DNA of 64,000 nucleotides from Ananas comosus. Its lineage: Eukaryota > Streptophyta > Magnoliopsida > Poales > Bromeliaceae. The translations under genes and the position numbers were made by a program. The DNA lies in contig NC_033630.1 in NCBI RefSeq assembly GCF_001540865.1, forward strand, positions 6,192,393 through 6,256,392, read 5' to 3'. Position 1 is the first letter of the stretch. Every line of letters begins with the position of its first letter. The notes beneath the pieces are model-generated. The model was not told the DNA's origin. It ran no database searches and saw nothing but the letters and a program-made list of their open reading frames with translations. This document shows, piece after piece, positions 38,701 to 50,303 of the stretch.

Positions 38701-41700
38701 CAAATTTTCCAATGAATGGTCGCAAGACTTGGTTCATAGAGCGCATGAAAGTACTAGGGGCATTGGATAGCCCAAACGGCATAACCAACCACTCGTATAA
38801 TCCTTCTTTAGTTTTAAACGCCGTTTTCCATTCATCTCCAGGTCGAATACGGATTTGATGATATCCGCTCTTAAGGTCAATCTTAGAGAATATCTTCGCA
38901 CCTCCTAACATGTCAAGCATATCATCAATCCTAGGAATGGGAAACCTATACTTGATGGTAATTTTGTTAACTGCACGACTGTCAACACACATTCGCCATG
39001 TTCCATCCTTTTTTGGTGTAAGGAGGGCAGGCACCGCGACAGGGCTCATACTTTCTCTAATGTAACCTTTTTGCAGAAGTTCAAAAACCTGCCTATATAA
39101 CTCTTCATGCTCAGCGGGACTCATCCTGTAATGGGCTAGGTGTGGAAGACTAGCACCGGGTACAAAATCAATGCAGTGTTGGATGTCTCTCATAGGTGGA
39201 AGGCCATCGGGGAGTTCCTCAGGCATGATATCAAAAAATTCATTAAGCAATGGTTGAACAGCTTGAGGAACTTCAGTGTTCTTCGATATTTCTTTTGCCA
39301 AAAGAATATATACCACTGGAGACTTTGCTAGATCTTTAGAGAATTGGCTTTTGTTCAAAACCATCATTTTCTGCTCATTATTGGAGGGTTGCTTTTAGGA
39401 CTTAATTGGTTTAGATTTTGGTTTGGGAAAGTAATTTAGGGGAACCAATCTAACTTTCTTGTTGTCCTTTGTGACAATGTAAGTGTTCTCCCTACCATCA
39501 TGTATAGTGCTACGATCAAATTGCCAAGGTCTACCTAACAATAGGTGACTCACATCCATGGGAACAACATCACACCAAACTTTATGAGCATAAGTTTTCC
39601 TAATAGAAAATTCAACAAGATATCTTTCAGTTACAGGAAATTCATCCCCATCCTTAAACCAAGTATTTTGTAAGGTTGAGCAAGTTTTTCAGTTTTCAGT
39701 TGAAGTTTATCAACCATTTCTGTAGAGACAAAGTTTTCAGTACTTCCACTATCAATGACCAGAGAGCAAAACTTGCCTCCCGCGCTACAGATGGTTCTGA
39801 AAAGGCTACGACGCTTCCAATCATCTTGGGTGGACTTAGAGGCTGATAGGACTCGATGGACCATGAGATTTGTTTCAGTAGCATCAGGAGATTCTTCGGA
39901 AATCTCATCTACATCTTCTTGTTCTAAAGTTTCTTCCCCATTTTCATTTTCTTCATGACTTTCTATTAGATTGGCTCTAGAATCAAATTTTCTCAGAGGG
40001 CAATCAGAGGATTTATGTCCAGGTTTGTTACATTTATAACAAGTGATGCCAGATTCAACGGGTTTTGCACCTAAAATTTCTTTGCCATTAAGGTCTTGAA
40101 CAGGTCTTGAAGAGGTTTGACTATCGTTCTTTGGGATAGGCTTAGTTCCTATGGTGTTCTTTACGTTCGCACTTCTCTGATGAAAGGTTTGTCTTTTAAG
40201 TTTATTCTTAGCCTTAAGTGCATGACTGTAAGCCATGTCGACCCTGTAGAAAGTTAAAAGGGCTAACTCATCTTGGATTTTAGTTCGAAGACCGGCTAGA
40301 TAGCGAGCTAGTAGCTGTTCTTCGTCCTCTTTAAGTTCATTACGAGCTTGAAGGGTGTAAAATTCTTCAATATTTTCTTGTACCGATTTAGACCCTTGTT
40401 TAAGATTGTGTAATTTTTGAAAAATAGTTTGTCAATAATCGATTCGGTAAGAATTTTCTTTTTAGTTTTTCTTTCATTCTTTCCCACGAGGTAATCTTTT
40501 CTTTACCCTTTCTAACCCTATCGTTTTGAACTTGTTTCCACCACACTAAGGCATGTCCTTTCAATTTAAGGGAGACAAATTTAACTTTTTTGTCATCAGG
40601 TAATTCTTTCCATTCAAAAAATTGTTCTATTTTGTCTAGCCAATCCACAAAATCTTCAGGTTGTAATTTACCCTTGAACTCACTCACGTCCACTTTAATG
40701 CCCTGATCCCATCGATGTATATTTCCTTGAGTTTGAAAAAGAGGATTTCTTCTAGCCGGTAAAGTACGATTGTCAAAATCAGGGTCACTTTCCGAATCTT
40801 CTCCAACTGTAGTTTGTTGTTGCATAGTTAATCTTTCCAATAGTTGTTGAATGTTATTCATTTGATTTTGCATGCTTTTCATGGAATCTTGTTGTTTTTC
40901 ATATGCTTCTCTCCAATCACGAGGATTTTCACTATTGCTTGCCATTACCAAATGCTTACAAGTTGATCAAAAAAATGATGCTCTTTTATTTTTTTGAAAT
41001 ATTTTGGCCCAAAGATGAATACTAAGAAAAAGTTGTTTAGATCAAAACAAACGCTCCTACGAAAAGAACTTGCTTTGATACCAATTGATGCAAACCGAGA
41101 GGTTGCCAAAATTGAATTTTCAAAGAATTTTCTAGTTTGCTTTTGTTTAAAGGTAAAACTAGGTTCAATTTATCAATTCTGATGAACTTTAAGTAAGGAA
41201 GCAAAAATTTCAGCATTACAAATTAAAATCGAATTGAAGTTATACTAAGATGATGATAAACCTTCAATATATGAGATAATAACAACCAACTGAAAATACA
41301 TATAATAGTTCCAAAAGGTAAATTCGGCTTTATCGGACTTAAAGCTTTAGGTTTGGTTGTTTGGCAAATATGGCTGGTAATGGTGGAAGGTTAGATTAAA
41401 AGGGGATAATAGGATGCCAGGAGATGAGAGATACAAAAAGTGCACCGTTCACACGATTACTGGAGATCCACGATCGATGAGGAGGGCGGTACACCGCGGG
41501 TAGAGCTTCTGCAACGGGGAAGGAGAAGATGAGGTAGTGACTCGGAAGAAGAGGAGAGGTAGAAGTAGAAGCCGATCTTGTCACGAGGAAGAAGCGACAA
41601 CGATCAAGTTGAGGAAGAAGACGATCTCGCGGCGAGGAAGAAATATCGATGATCTCACCGGGAAGTAGAGCACAAAGGATAAGAGTAGAGTAGAATTTTC

Positions 41701-44700
41701 TATTCATCGCAAAAGTCTCTTAAGGCTTCAAGAACCATGTATTTATATATGTTGAGAGCCTCTGATAATAAATATTGTCTTTTCGTTTCAACACACACGG
41801 TCACCTAAGAGTCATGCATGGAAAACGAAGCATTTTGGGAATTTCAAAGATCTTTCTTTTTTTTTGGGGAATCCCAAGGTCTTTTGGGACTATTTTTTTT
41901 GTTTTATAGGAAAAAAGGGTTTGGGTAGCTAAATCAACTAAAACTATAATGATTTAATCCGAATCAAACACGAACTACAAAATAAAAAAAAATTGCATTT
42001 AAAAATAAAACTGAGATTTATTTGCTTCATCACTATGCTTGAAAAGCATCGAATGTAGAAGTACCATTCAGATTCAGACATGTATGCTGGAATACCAACT
42101 TTTATAGTGTGTGAAGGCAGGGATTAAAGTGCCGCCATGTGCAATACGGCAAGGGGCAGCACTATCGTGCCCAAAGAGGGGGGGGGGGGCGGGGGGGGGG
42201 TTGCGCCCCCCCGCCGTGTCGGCGATACCCTTGAGCGAGTATCGCGTGATACCTTACGAGGGTACCTCGGCACTTACCGGTGTGTGTGGTCGTTTTTTTA
42301 TTTTTTTGGGTACTTAAAGCATTGCCATACATGCGAGGGTACAATGGCACTTTACCTTGCCGTGGTCTCTTTTTATTTTTTTTGGGTACTTAAAGCATTG
42401 CCATACCTGTGAGGGTACATCGGCACTTTACCGTGCCGTGGTCTTTTTTTATTTTTTTGGGTACTTAAAGCATTGCCATACCTGTGAGGGTACAATGGCA
42501 CTTTACCGTGCCGTGGTCTCTTTTTATTTTTTTAGGTACTTAAAGCATTGCCCAACACCCCCGCCCCACACTTTTTCTTTTTGGCCCTTCTGCGTTTTTT
42601 CTTTTTGGCCTTTTGCAAATTGAAAATCTACTTGTTAGATTAAGTCAAAAAATTAAAATTTAATTTTTTGTTTATATATTTTGAATATTTTTTATTTGTA
42701 ATGCTTATTTTTTGAAGAAATATAAAATTAGGCAACTTTTATTCTATAGTTTATAAAAAGTTGAAAATAGATGTACTTGATTTAATCAATGTATGGGCAA
42801 ATTTTTAACATATCCGATTCATTCTGCGGGGCCTTCCACACCCCTCTTGGCCTATTAGCTCGTGCCTATAGGCTCGAGCCCTCCGCTTCCACCATAGGCA
42901 TCCACTTTTTTTTCACAAATTATTTTATCAAAATTTGTCACACTCCGAAACTTTCGCCGAATTAGGGGCATAAAATCGAACTTGATAAACAAATTTTGAA
43001 GTACATCTAATATAAAATTTTATTTTTGGGTTAGAAGATTGAAATATTGATAGAATTGAAAGCAAAATTATATCAATTGATACTTAATTTTATTTAATTA
43101 ATTTGTCATATAATTTATTGTTAAATTTTGATTGATTGATCTTACAATTTTTCTGAAAAATTTAATAAAAAAATAAAATTTTTAAATAATTTTAAAAATA
43201 ATTCTTAAAAATAATTTAAAAAATAATTCTAAAATTAATTTTAAAAAATAATTTTAAAAAATAATTCTAAAAATAATTTTAAAAAATAATTTAAAAAATA
43301 ATTTTAAATATTTTTTTGTACTGTATAAAAGAAAGATTGTAATATGGTCAAAAGAAAGAAGAAAGAAAGATGTCTTTGTATTTTAAAAATTCTAACCTGT
43401 AATACTTTTAAAAAATAATATAAAATAATTTTAAAAATAATTTTTAAAAAATAAAATATTTTGAGAAAAATTGTTTCTCTAACTTTGTATTTATAAGTTT
43501 TTAAACTTCGAATAAAAGAAAGAAAAAATTCAAAAGAATTTTAAAAGTTGATCAATTCTCACAAGAATTTTTTTCAAAATTATTTTCTTCAAATTTTTAT
43601 TAAATATTTTTTAAAAGAATAAAAAAAATGGATGTTATTGTGAATTTCCGTCCTATTCTGGTTGTTCTACTCATTATATTCTTCCTGATAGAATCAATAT
43701 ATAGAAAAGATGTAAATTTAATTAATTAAGCAGTCATCTCTGGGTAAAAATGTAAATTAAATAATTATTTTTACTTGTGAATTTTATTAGTGCATTTTAA
43801 TTTCTATTCTCTATCAGGTATAGTTGTACATTACATATAAAAAAGCTTTCTAGCATATTAATTGATGAGTATAATAAGTCAGCTATTCATAATTATTTGA
43901 CTAAATATTTTAAAATAACATTATAAGAGCTTATTGGAACAAAAAAAACTAAAATAAATATGTGCCAACGCTTGCCAGTAAGAGGTTATCCGTATCAATT
44001 AGCACGCAAGCGTACCACGTGTCGGTACAGAAGCGTGCCTATGTTGTATCGTGCTAGGCAAACAATGGCACGTCCCCGTGCCACAGCACTTTAATCCTTG
44101 GTTGAAGGTTTCTCTTTCCCATTCAATAATAGATGTTAGATAATTTCCCTATCTTAGCGTCTAAACTATGAACACATACACCAGTTACTTAAAACAACAG
44201 AATAAAACTACAACTATAACTTAAACCATATAATCTTTATCGACAGATAAGAGTATTGAGAACAACTTGAGATAACCAACATAAAATAAAAGTTTGACTA
44301 ATCAACAATTAATCGAAATAATTCTTAAATCCAATAGATATAACCAGAATACTAGAACAGTAGATGACTAATTTAGTGGGTAGTGACGACTCTGGTCGAT
44401 GCTAGCCAAACAACTCTATTTAGGCGCGAGCCTCACACCGCGTCATGCATCTCACCATCCAAGCCACCTGTAAAAACAGGGTGTGACAAACATATAAAAT
44501 GTTACTAGTGTGTACAGCAAGCCAACGAGGGCAAGCTGCACCTATAGGTTAACAAGAAAAAGATAACGTAAAAATAAAGCACAGTTATAAGTAATGGTAA
44601 AATCTGGATAACTAAATCATAATATAATAACTGAACCAAGAGCTACAATAACTAAAACAGATAAAGGCATAATATCAATGAAGTAAAAAGGAATCATAAT

Positions 44701-47700
44701 TATAGCAGAGCAATGTCACTACCATACAAAATAAGGTCATAATATAAGTGTCAAAGTAACGATGTTGATCTACACAACTACTATTATGAGAGTAATTAGT
44801 AGAAATGTCTCAAGTCATAGTTATATATCCACAAAGCTACGGTTCACCAAGTTACCCAATCATTGCTCGCTGTCATAGGATCTTGGGCGTTTTTCTAATC
44901 AATTGTAAGATGATGTTATACGATTATGCGTCAACCAACTAATAGAATATCAAATAGCCCAATCAGTGCCCGTTATTATAGAATCTTGAGTAAGTGCGCT
45001 ATTTGTTATCATAAGATCTTAGGCAAGTGCTAAGCAGCTGGCTTATACCAAATCTAACGGATTTAGGCTCATGGCTGTGATTCCAACTACTTTTCCGGAA
45101 AAGAACATCTTTGGCCACAAGGTGGGTTTGATCGCCATGCCAGTTCTCATGGAATATGCAAAAGTGTTAAATACGACACGATCAAACACAATAATGTCCA
45201 ACATCGGCATATAGCTGAAGAAACTCCTAAGGAGTGCCAGCGAACCCAAACAAGATCTAAAATCATATGCAAGGATTTAAGTGCCGTGGCACGGGGTTGT
45301 GTCGTAAACTTGCCGACACGGTACGGCATGGTACATGCCGGATGGTGCCGATGCCTGCCAGTTACAAAATATATATGTGTGCCGACACATAATGGCATGA
45401 AATATTTATTTTCTTTAGCAACAACATACTCTAATTGCTTATTATGTACCTTTATTAAATCTTTTGAATTTTATTGAGAAAATTACTAACTAATTTAAAG
45501 AATATAGAGTTTTAAGTTGTGCCATCGGCACGCGGGTTGTATCGTGCCGATATCTTGTTGGCACGATACGGCACGGTGGATACGGCCCGTACCGATGGGC
45601 ACTTAAGTCCTTAATCATATGTATATGTTCAGCACTAGAAAATACATTTAAACTCTACCTCTCGTGTGAGTTGATAAAACAAAGCAACATATAAGTAATC
45701 AATATATACGAAATAACCAAGGTATATCAATATGAAAGTTAAGCAGTAAAGGATATGTGAGATAGGTGGAATAAAGTGAGTCATGATATAACAAGTATAA
45801 GAGAGGAAAACAAAATAAGTGACTACATTACCTATTTCGGATCGAAGCACCCACCTATACTCTGAAGCTCTCAAGTCCATGACTTGCGCCAAATTCACGA
45901 CCAGTAAGTATCATTTGGACCTAACCAACCACAAATATGTTTGAAAAGGCGCTAGGCGCAAAGAGGGGCAAAACTCTCCTGGGGCCTAGGAGGGGCGCAC
46001 AGGCATGTGCCTCAAAAAGGCGAGGCATACATTTACTAAGCCTAGTTTAATTTGATATTCTATATTAAAAAAATCCCAAAATAACCATACAAAAATAAAA
46101 TAACCATCAAAAAGTAAAGAAAACACTTGCATATAGGTTCTCAAATTAAAAAATATTTGTAGTTCAACTTTCAACTTAAAAACTTCAAGTGATTGTGGTG
46201 CCAATGTTCTCATTTGGCCGTTTTTTCAAGTATCATTCTCATAATCATCCTTATCCTGCTGCCGTTGCTGCTGCTTGCTCATTCCTATTGCTAGTGATGC
46301 TACTGTTGCCTGCTGGATGCTCGACAGACAGAGAGTATGTGGGAACACCAGAGGGAGAGGAGAGGGCGAGTAGATGGTTTTCTCTAGGGTTTCTTTGGTC
46401 TTCTTTTAGAACTTTTTAAGTATCTTATTGGGTTAGAGTATAAAAGTTAAATTCAAAACCCGACAACCCGAAAACTTGAAGCAAAAATCTCTATAATATT
46501 AAATATTGCGAGGCGCGTTAAGGCACGCGCTCCTCGCGCCTCGCTTGAGGCACGCCTCTCAGCAATAGCGCTGCGCCTCGCTATTGCTGAGGCGTTGAGG
46601 CCTGCGCCTCGTGTCTTGGTGCTAAGACGCGCGCCTCAGGCGCGCCTTTTCAAACAGTGCATGTTACAAACAGCCCTAACAAGCTATCGGTAGTACAGCA
46701 ACACATTCGAAGCATCATTTCTGCGAAACAACTTCTAAAACCAACGTGGGTCACCTTATCGATTACCCGGTCGACTACGCAGCTACACACAGGTGTCACA
46801 ATCCCCTATGCTATCCCAAAACTCTCTAATGTAGGTGCTGGGATAGCTGCGCGCATATAGTGCAATAACAGAGGCAATGACCACTAAATTTGGTCGTAAT
46901 GGATTTCGGCTTACACTGAAACAAAAAGGACATCATACACACTTTTGCTACTGATTTCAACTAGAGAAGACCCTTTGGAACAACTCCCACAAATTTCGGA
47001 GCCCACATGCACGAGCAGTGTGAGGCGTGCGCCTCACAATATTTAAGTTTTCAGAAATTTTTTATTCAAGTTTTCGAGTTGTCGGGTTTTGAATTTGCAT
47101 ATTATACTTTAACCTGATAAGATACTAAAAATATATTAAAAGAAATCCAAAAAATTTCAAAGTTTTCGGATTGTCGGGTTTTGAATTTGCATCTTATACT
47201 TTAAACCTAATAAGATACTTAAAAATCTTGAAAGAAACCCAAAAAAACCACTAAAAAAATTAGCCGCTTGCCCTCTCCTCTCCGTCTCTTGTTCTCCCAC
47301 ATGCTCTCCCTGTTGAGTATCTAATAGCAGCTGTGCTAGCGGCTAGAAGCAGCGGCAGCAAACTAGCGATGGCCAGAACAAGCAACCAGTAGCAGCGGCT
47401 GCAGGAAAACAAGAAGTAGCAGCAGTGAAAACAGCAGTAGCGTCAGCAAGAACATCAAATTAAACTATATTCATACGTTTTCTTTACTTTTTGATTGTTA
47501 TTTTAGGGTTTTTTAATGTAGAACATCAAATTAAACTAGGCTTAGTAAATATACGCCTCACCTTGAGGCGTACGCCTCACCTTGAGGCGTGCGCCTCGCA
47601 GTGTGCCTCATGCTTAGGCTCCAGGAGAGTCTTGTGCCTCTCTGTGCTTCGTGCCTTTTCAAACACTGGCAAGAAGGCTCGTCTCCTTACGAGATTAACA

Positions 47701-50261
47701 GCGACGAAGGTTCCGCAAAATCAGAACCAAAATGCACCATTATGATCGATTTTATGGCATTTGATGTGCCTTTGTGCTTACAAAGCTCCATAAGGGTCTT
47801 CAGGCTTCGGACAATTAGTCCTGACATCCAGCAAAGATAATTAGTGCTAACCAACACCCAATGCAACGTGAAAAGCATCGACACACCCAATTCACACTAT
47901 AATTGCATATAACTTAAATAAATCGATAACGAAAAACGGTTTCGGGTTATTTTTCCGAACTTCTGCAATCCGAAAGTCAACCGATGGCACAAAGGGGTCG
48001 ATGACGTGCCTCAGGTTGCGACAGACCTGCAGTAGAGCCACGACGATGATAGCAGCGATCGGAAAGTGAGAAATCAGCCGCGAGGAGGGCATTCGGCTAC
48101 ACCTCAGTTGCGCACAACGCCTAACTGTCTGAAAAGTTCCAATAAGATGAGCACAGCGTAGGCGATGGCCAGAGGATCACTTGCTCCCTAAAATGAGCAT
48201 TGCTGGCACCGAGTTGGCCGGAAAAGCTTGCTCAACGATAATTCTCCGAATACTTGCTGGAGAATAGCGAATGCGATTGTTTGGGGCAGGTATGGCTGCA
48301 AACTCAGGGAGCACAGGTACTGGTAGGTGCCGAGGAGTGCTGTACTCATCGAAATTAGCTCGCCAAAGGTGGTGAGTTGCTGGACAAGTGTTCTTGGTCA
48401 CGGAGAGCAGCAGTAGCATCAGCAGCCTGGAGGCAGCAGTGGCCGGCCAAGGGATGGTCGAGGGTGGTCGCCTGCGGGCCAAGGGGGTGCTGGCCGGCAG
48501 AGGCGAAGTCGCCGGAGCTCGACTGAGGCAGAACCGAGCTGTAGCTTGCTTTCTGCAGCAGTGGCAGCAGCTAGTACCTGCAGGGATGGCCAAGGATGGT
48601 TGGCCGGGATAGGGAGGTGCTGGCGAAGGCGCTGGCCGGTGGCGGCAGCGGCAGTCCGTGGCTCGGATCTCCAAGAGAGAGAGAGAGAGAGAGAGGTTTA
48701 GGCTGTTTTTCTGCCGGTGGTGGCTGGTCGGAGAACAGCGACGTCCGCAAGGGTTGGAGGGAGGTGATGGAGGGTGGCGGCTTGAGGTTGGGGAGAGGGA
48801 GAGGTTTAGGGATTTTAGGGTTTTTATTTTTGTTTTATTATGTGATAATTACAAAAGGACCCTCCTTTTACTATTCCTTGCTCAAAACTTCTCAGTAGCT
48901 GTAATTTGCATAGAAGTTCCTCTAGCTGTGAAATCTCACATATTAACATATAAAATGTCGCGTCTTTTGCCAGAAAACCGCCTGACAAATTTGAAACTTT
49001 TATCTTCATGTCTGTGCAATTTTTGCACAACAGTCTCTGAATTTCATGAAACTTTAATCTACGCTTCCCCTTTGAGTCTATATGAGTCCCTTCACTCGCT
49101 AAAACTTCAAAATTTTTCACATAATATGATAACTTCCTCGCACTTTGTTCCTTTTCCTATTTTGTAATAATAGCATTTTGGCCTTTCTAGTTCACAATTT
49201 CTTACTTAAAACTCACAAATATGTTTCTCTTATAGGTCCCTCCACTTGAGAAACTACACAATTCAACATATTTTGTTGCCCTTTTTGAATAAAAACTCCG
49301 TTTTATCGGTTTAACTGTTGTCCGATTTTTATCTCTGAAACATCACTTTTTCACGCTAGATAGTTTGGAAGTCTATTTCATAACCTGTGACACTGCCAAA
49401 TCTTGAGAGGCAATTTTTTTTTTTGTACCATAAAAACTGTTCAATTATGTGATAATCCTCCATCTTTATAAAAATTATCGCAAAGAATCTTTGGATTTTA
49501 CATCCTGGCTAACTGCTATTACTATCAGAAATTATAGAAATTGTAGTCTCTCTAGATATAAAATATAAAAAGTACTGTGTGCATTAGCTGTCTCCATGAC
49601 ATCATTCTTTGTGAGTTGCCCAATCCCCTAGTCTGAACTGTAGTGTATACCACATCCCATTGTCTCTGTCTTGCAATATAGCTTCTAAATGACCTTTATT
49701 CGTGTAAATATTCTGGTCAACGTGCTGAATAATGATACGGTGCAAACCTATAATGTAATTCACCTGATCTCTTCAAAATTGGGAAATATGCAATGTTAAG
49801 TCACTAGTATTTTCTTGAAGGTCAATACTAAAATATGGTCCCACTGAAAACATGGTCTTGGGTGGGAGTAGTTGGATTTCAGTTGTTTTTGCAGGGAATG
49901 GCTATTCTTAAGATCTGAAATCAGAGTGTTTCTTCTTCGTTTACCAGTATACGAAATGTGATTGTACAGTTAAACAGTTGCTCATAGAGTTTTTGAGCGT
50001 TTTTTGACGTGAAGTTTCTAACCTGGCTTCATCCTTGTGTTTTTCCACAGGAACCGAGAAATTTGGTACCATTAGGTGAATTTTGCCTCCCAGAAGNGAG
50101 GCGAAGTCGCCGGAGCTCGACTGAGGCAGAACCGAGCTGTAGCTTGCTTTCTGCAGCAGTGGCAGCAGCTAATACCTGCAGGGATGGCCAAGGATGGTTG
50201 GCCGGGATAGGGAGGTGCTGGCGAAGGTGCTGGCCGGTGGCGGCAGCGGCAGTCTCCAAAC

Positions 50262-50303
<42 letters not shown>

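Larger units (their letters stand above)
35495..42032 (-). mobile_element. Ty3/gypsy chromovirus-like LTR retrotransposon (element 2), antisense in SAC9 intron 10
   Basis: Complete structure of 6,538 bp: LTRs 35495-36395 and 41086-42032 (TG...CA), 5-bp target duplication CTATG (35490-35494 and 42033-42037), and a primer site next to the right LTR. The coding order on the minus strand is gag, zinc knuckle, protease, RT, RNase H, integrase, chromodomain-like tail. Stops and frameshifts split the polyprotein at several points, so it is not autonomous. It stands opposite to SAC9 transcription. The LTRs differ by a ~45-bp deletion in the left one and scattered changes, so it is not very recent. 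Confidence 0.95.
44098..48180. repeat. Degraded large-LTR-like region with nested elements, SAC9 intron 10
   Basis: It shares landmarks in the same order with the solo LTR at 12110-14953, for example CTTTTCCGGAAAAGAACA (13190 and 45092) and TTCGGATCGAAG followed by ACCCACCT (13682 and 45837). Other insertions are nested in it (45270-45612, 45938-46656). Its ends and target duplication were not found. No gene. Confidence 0.55.

Noticed and set aside
48177..48674. 165-codon minus-strand ORF rich in Pro/Ala/Ser
   Set aside because: It lies in repetitive GC-rich intron sequence, part of which is duplicated at the N join, and has no domain features.
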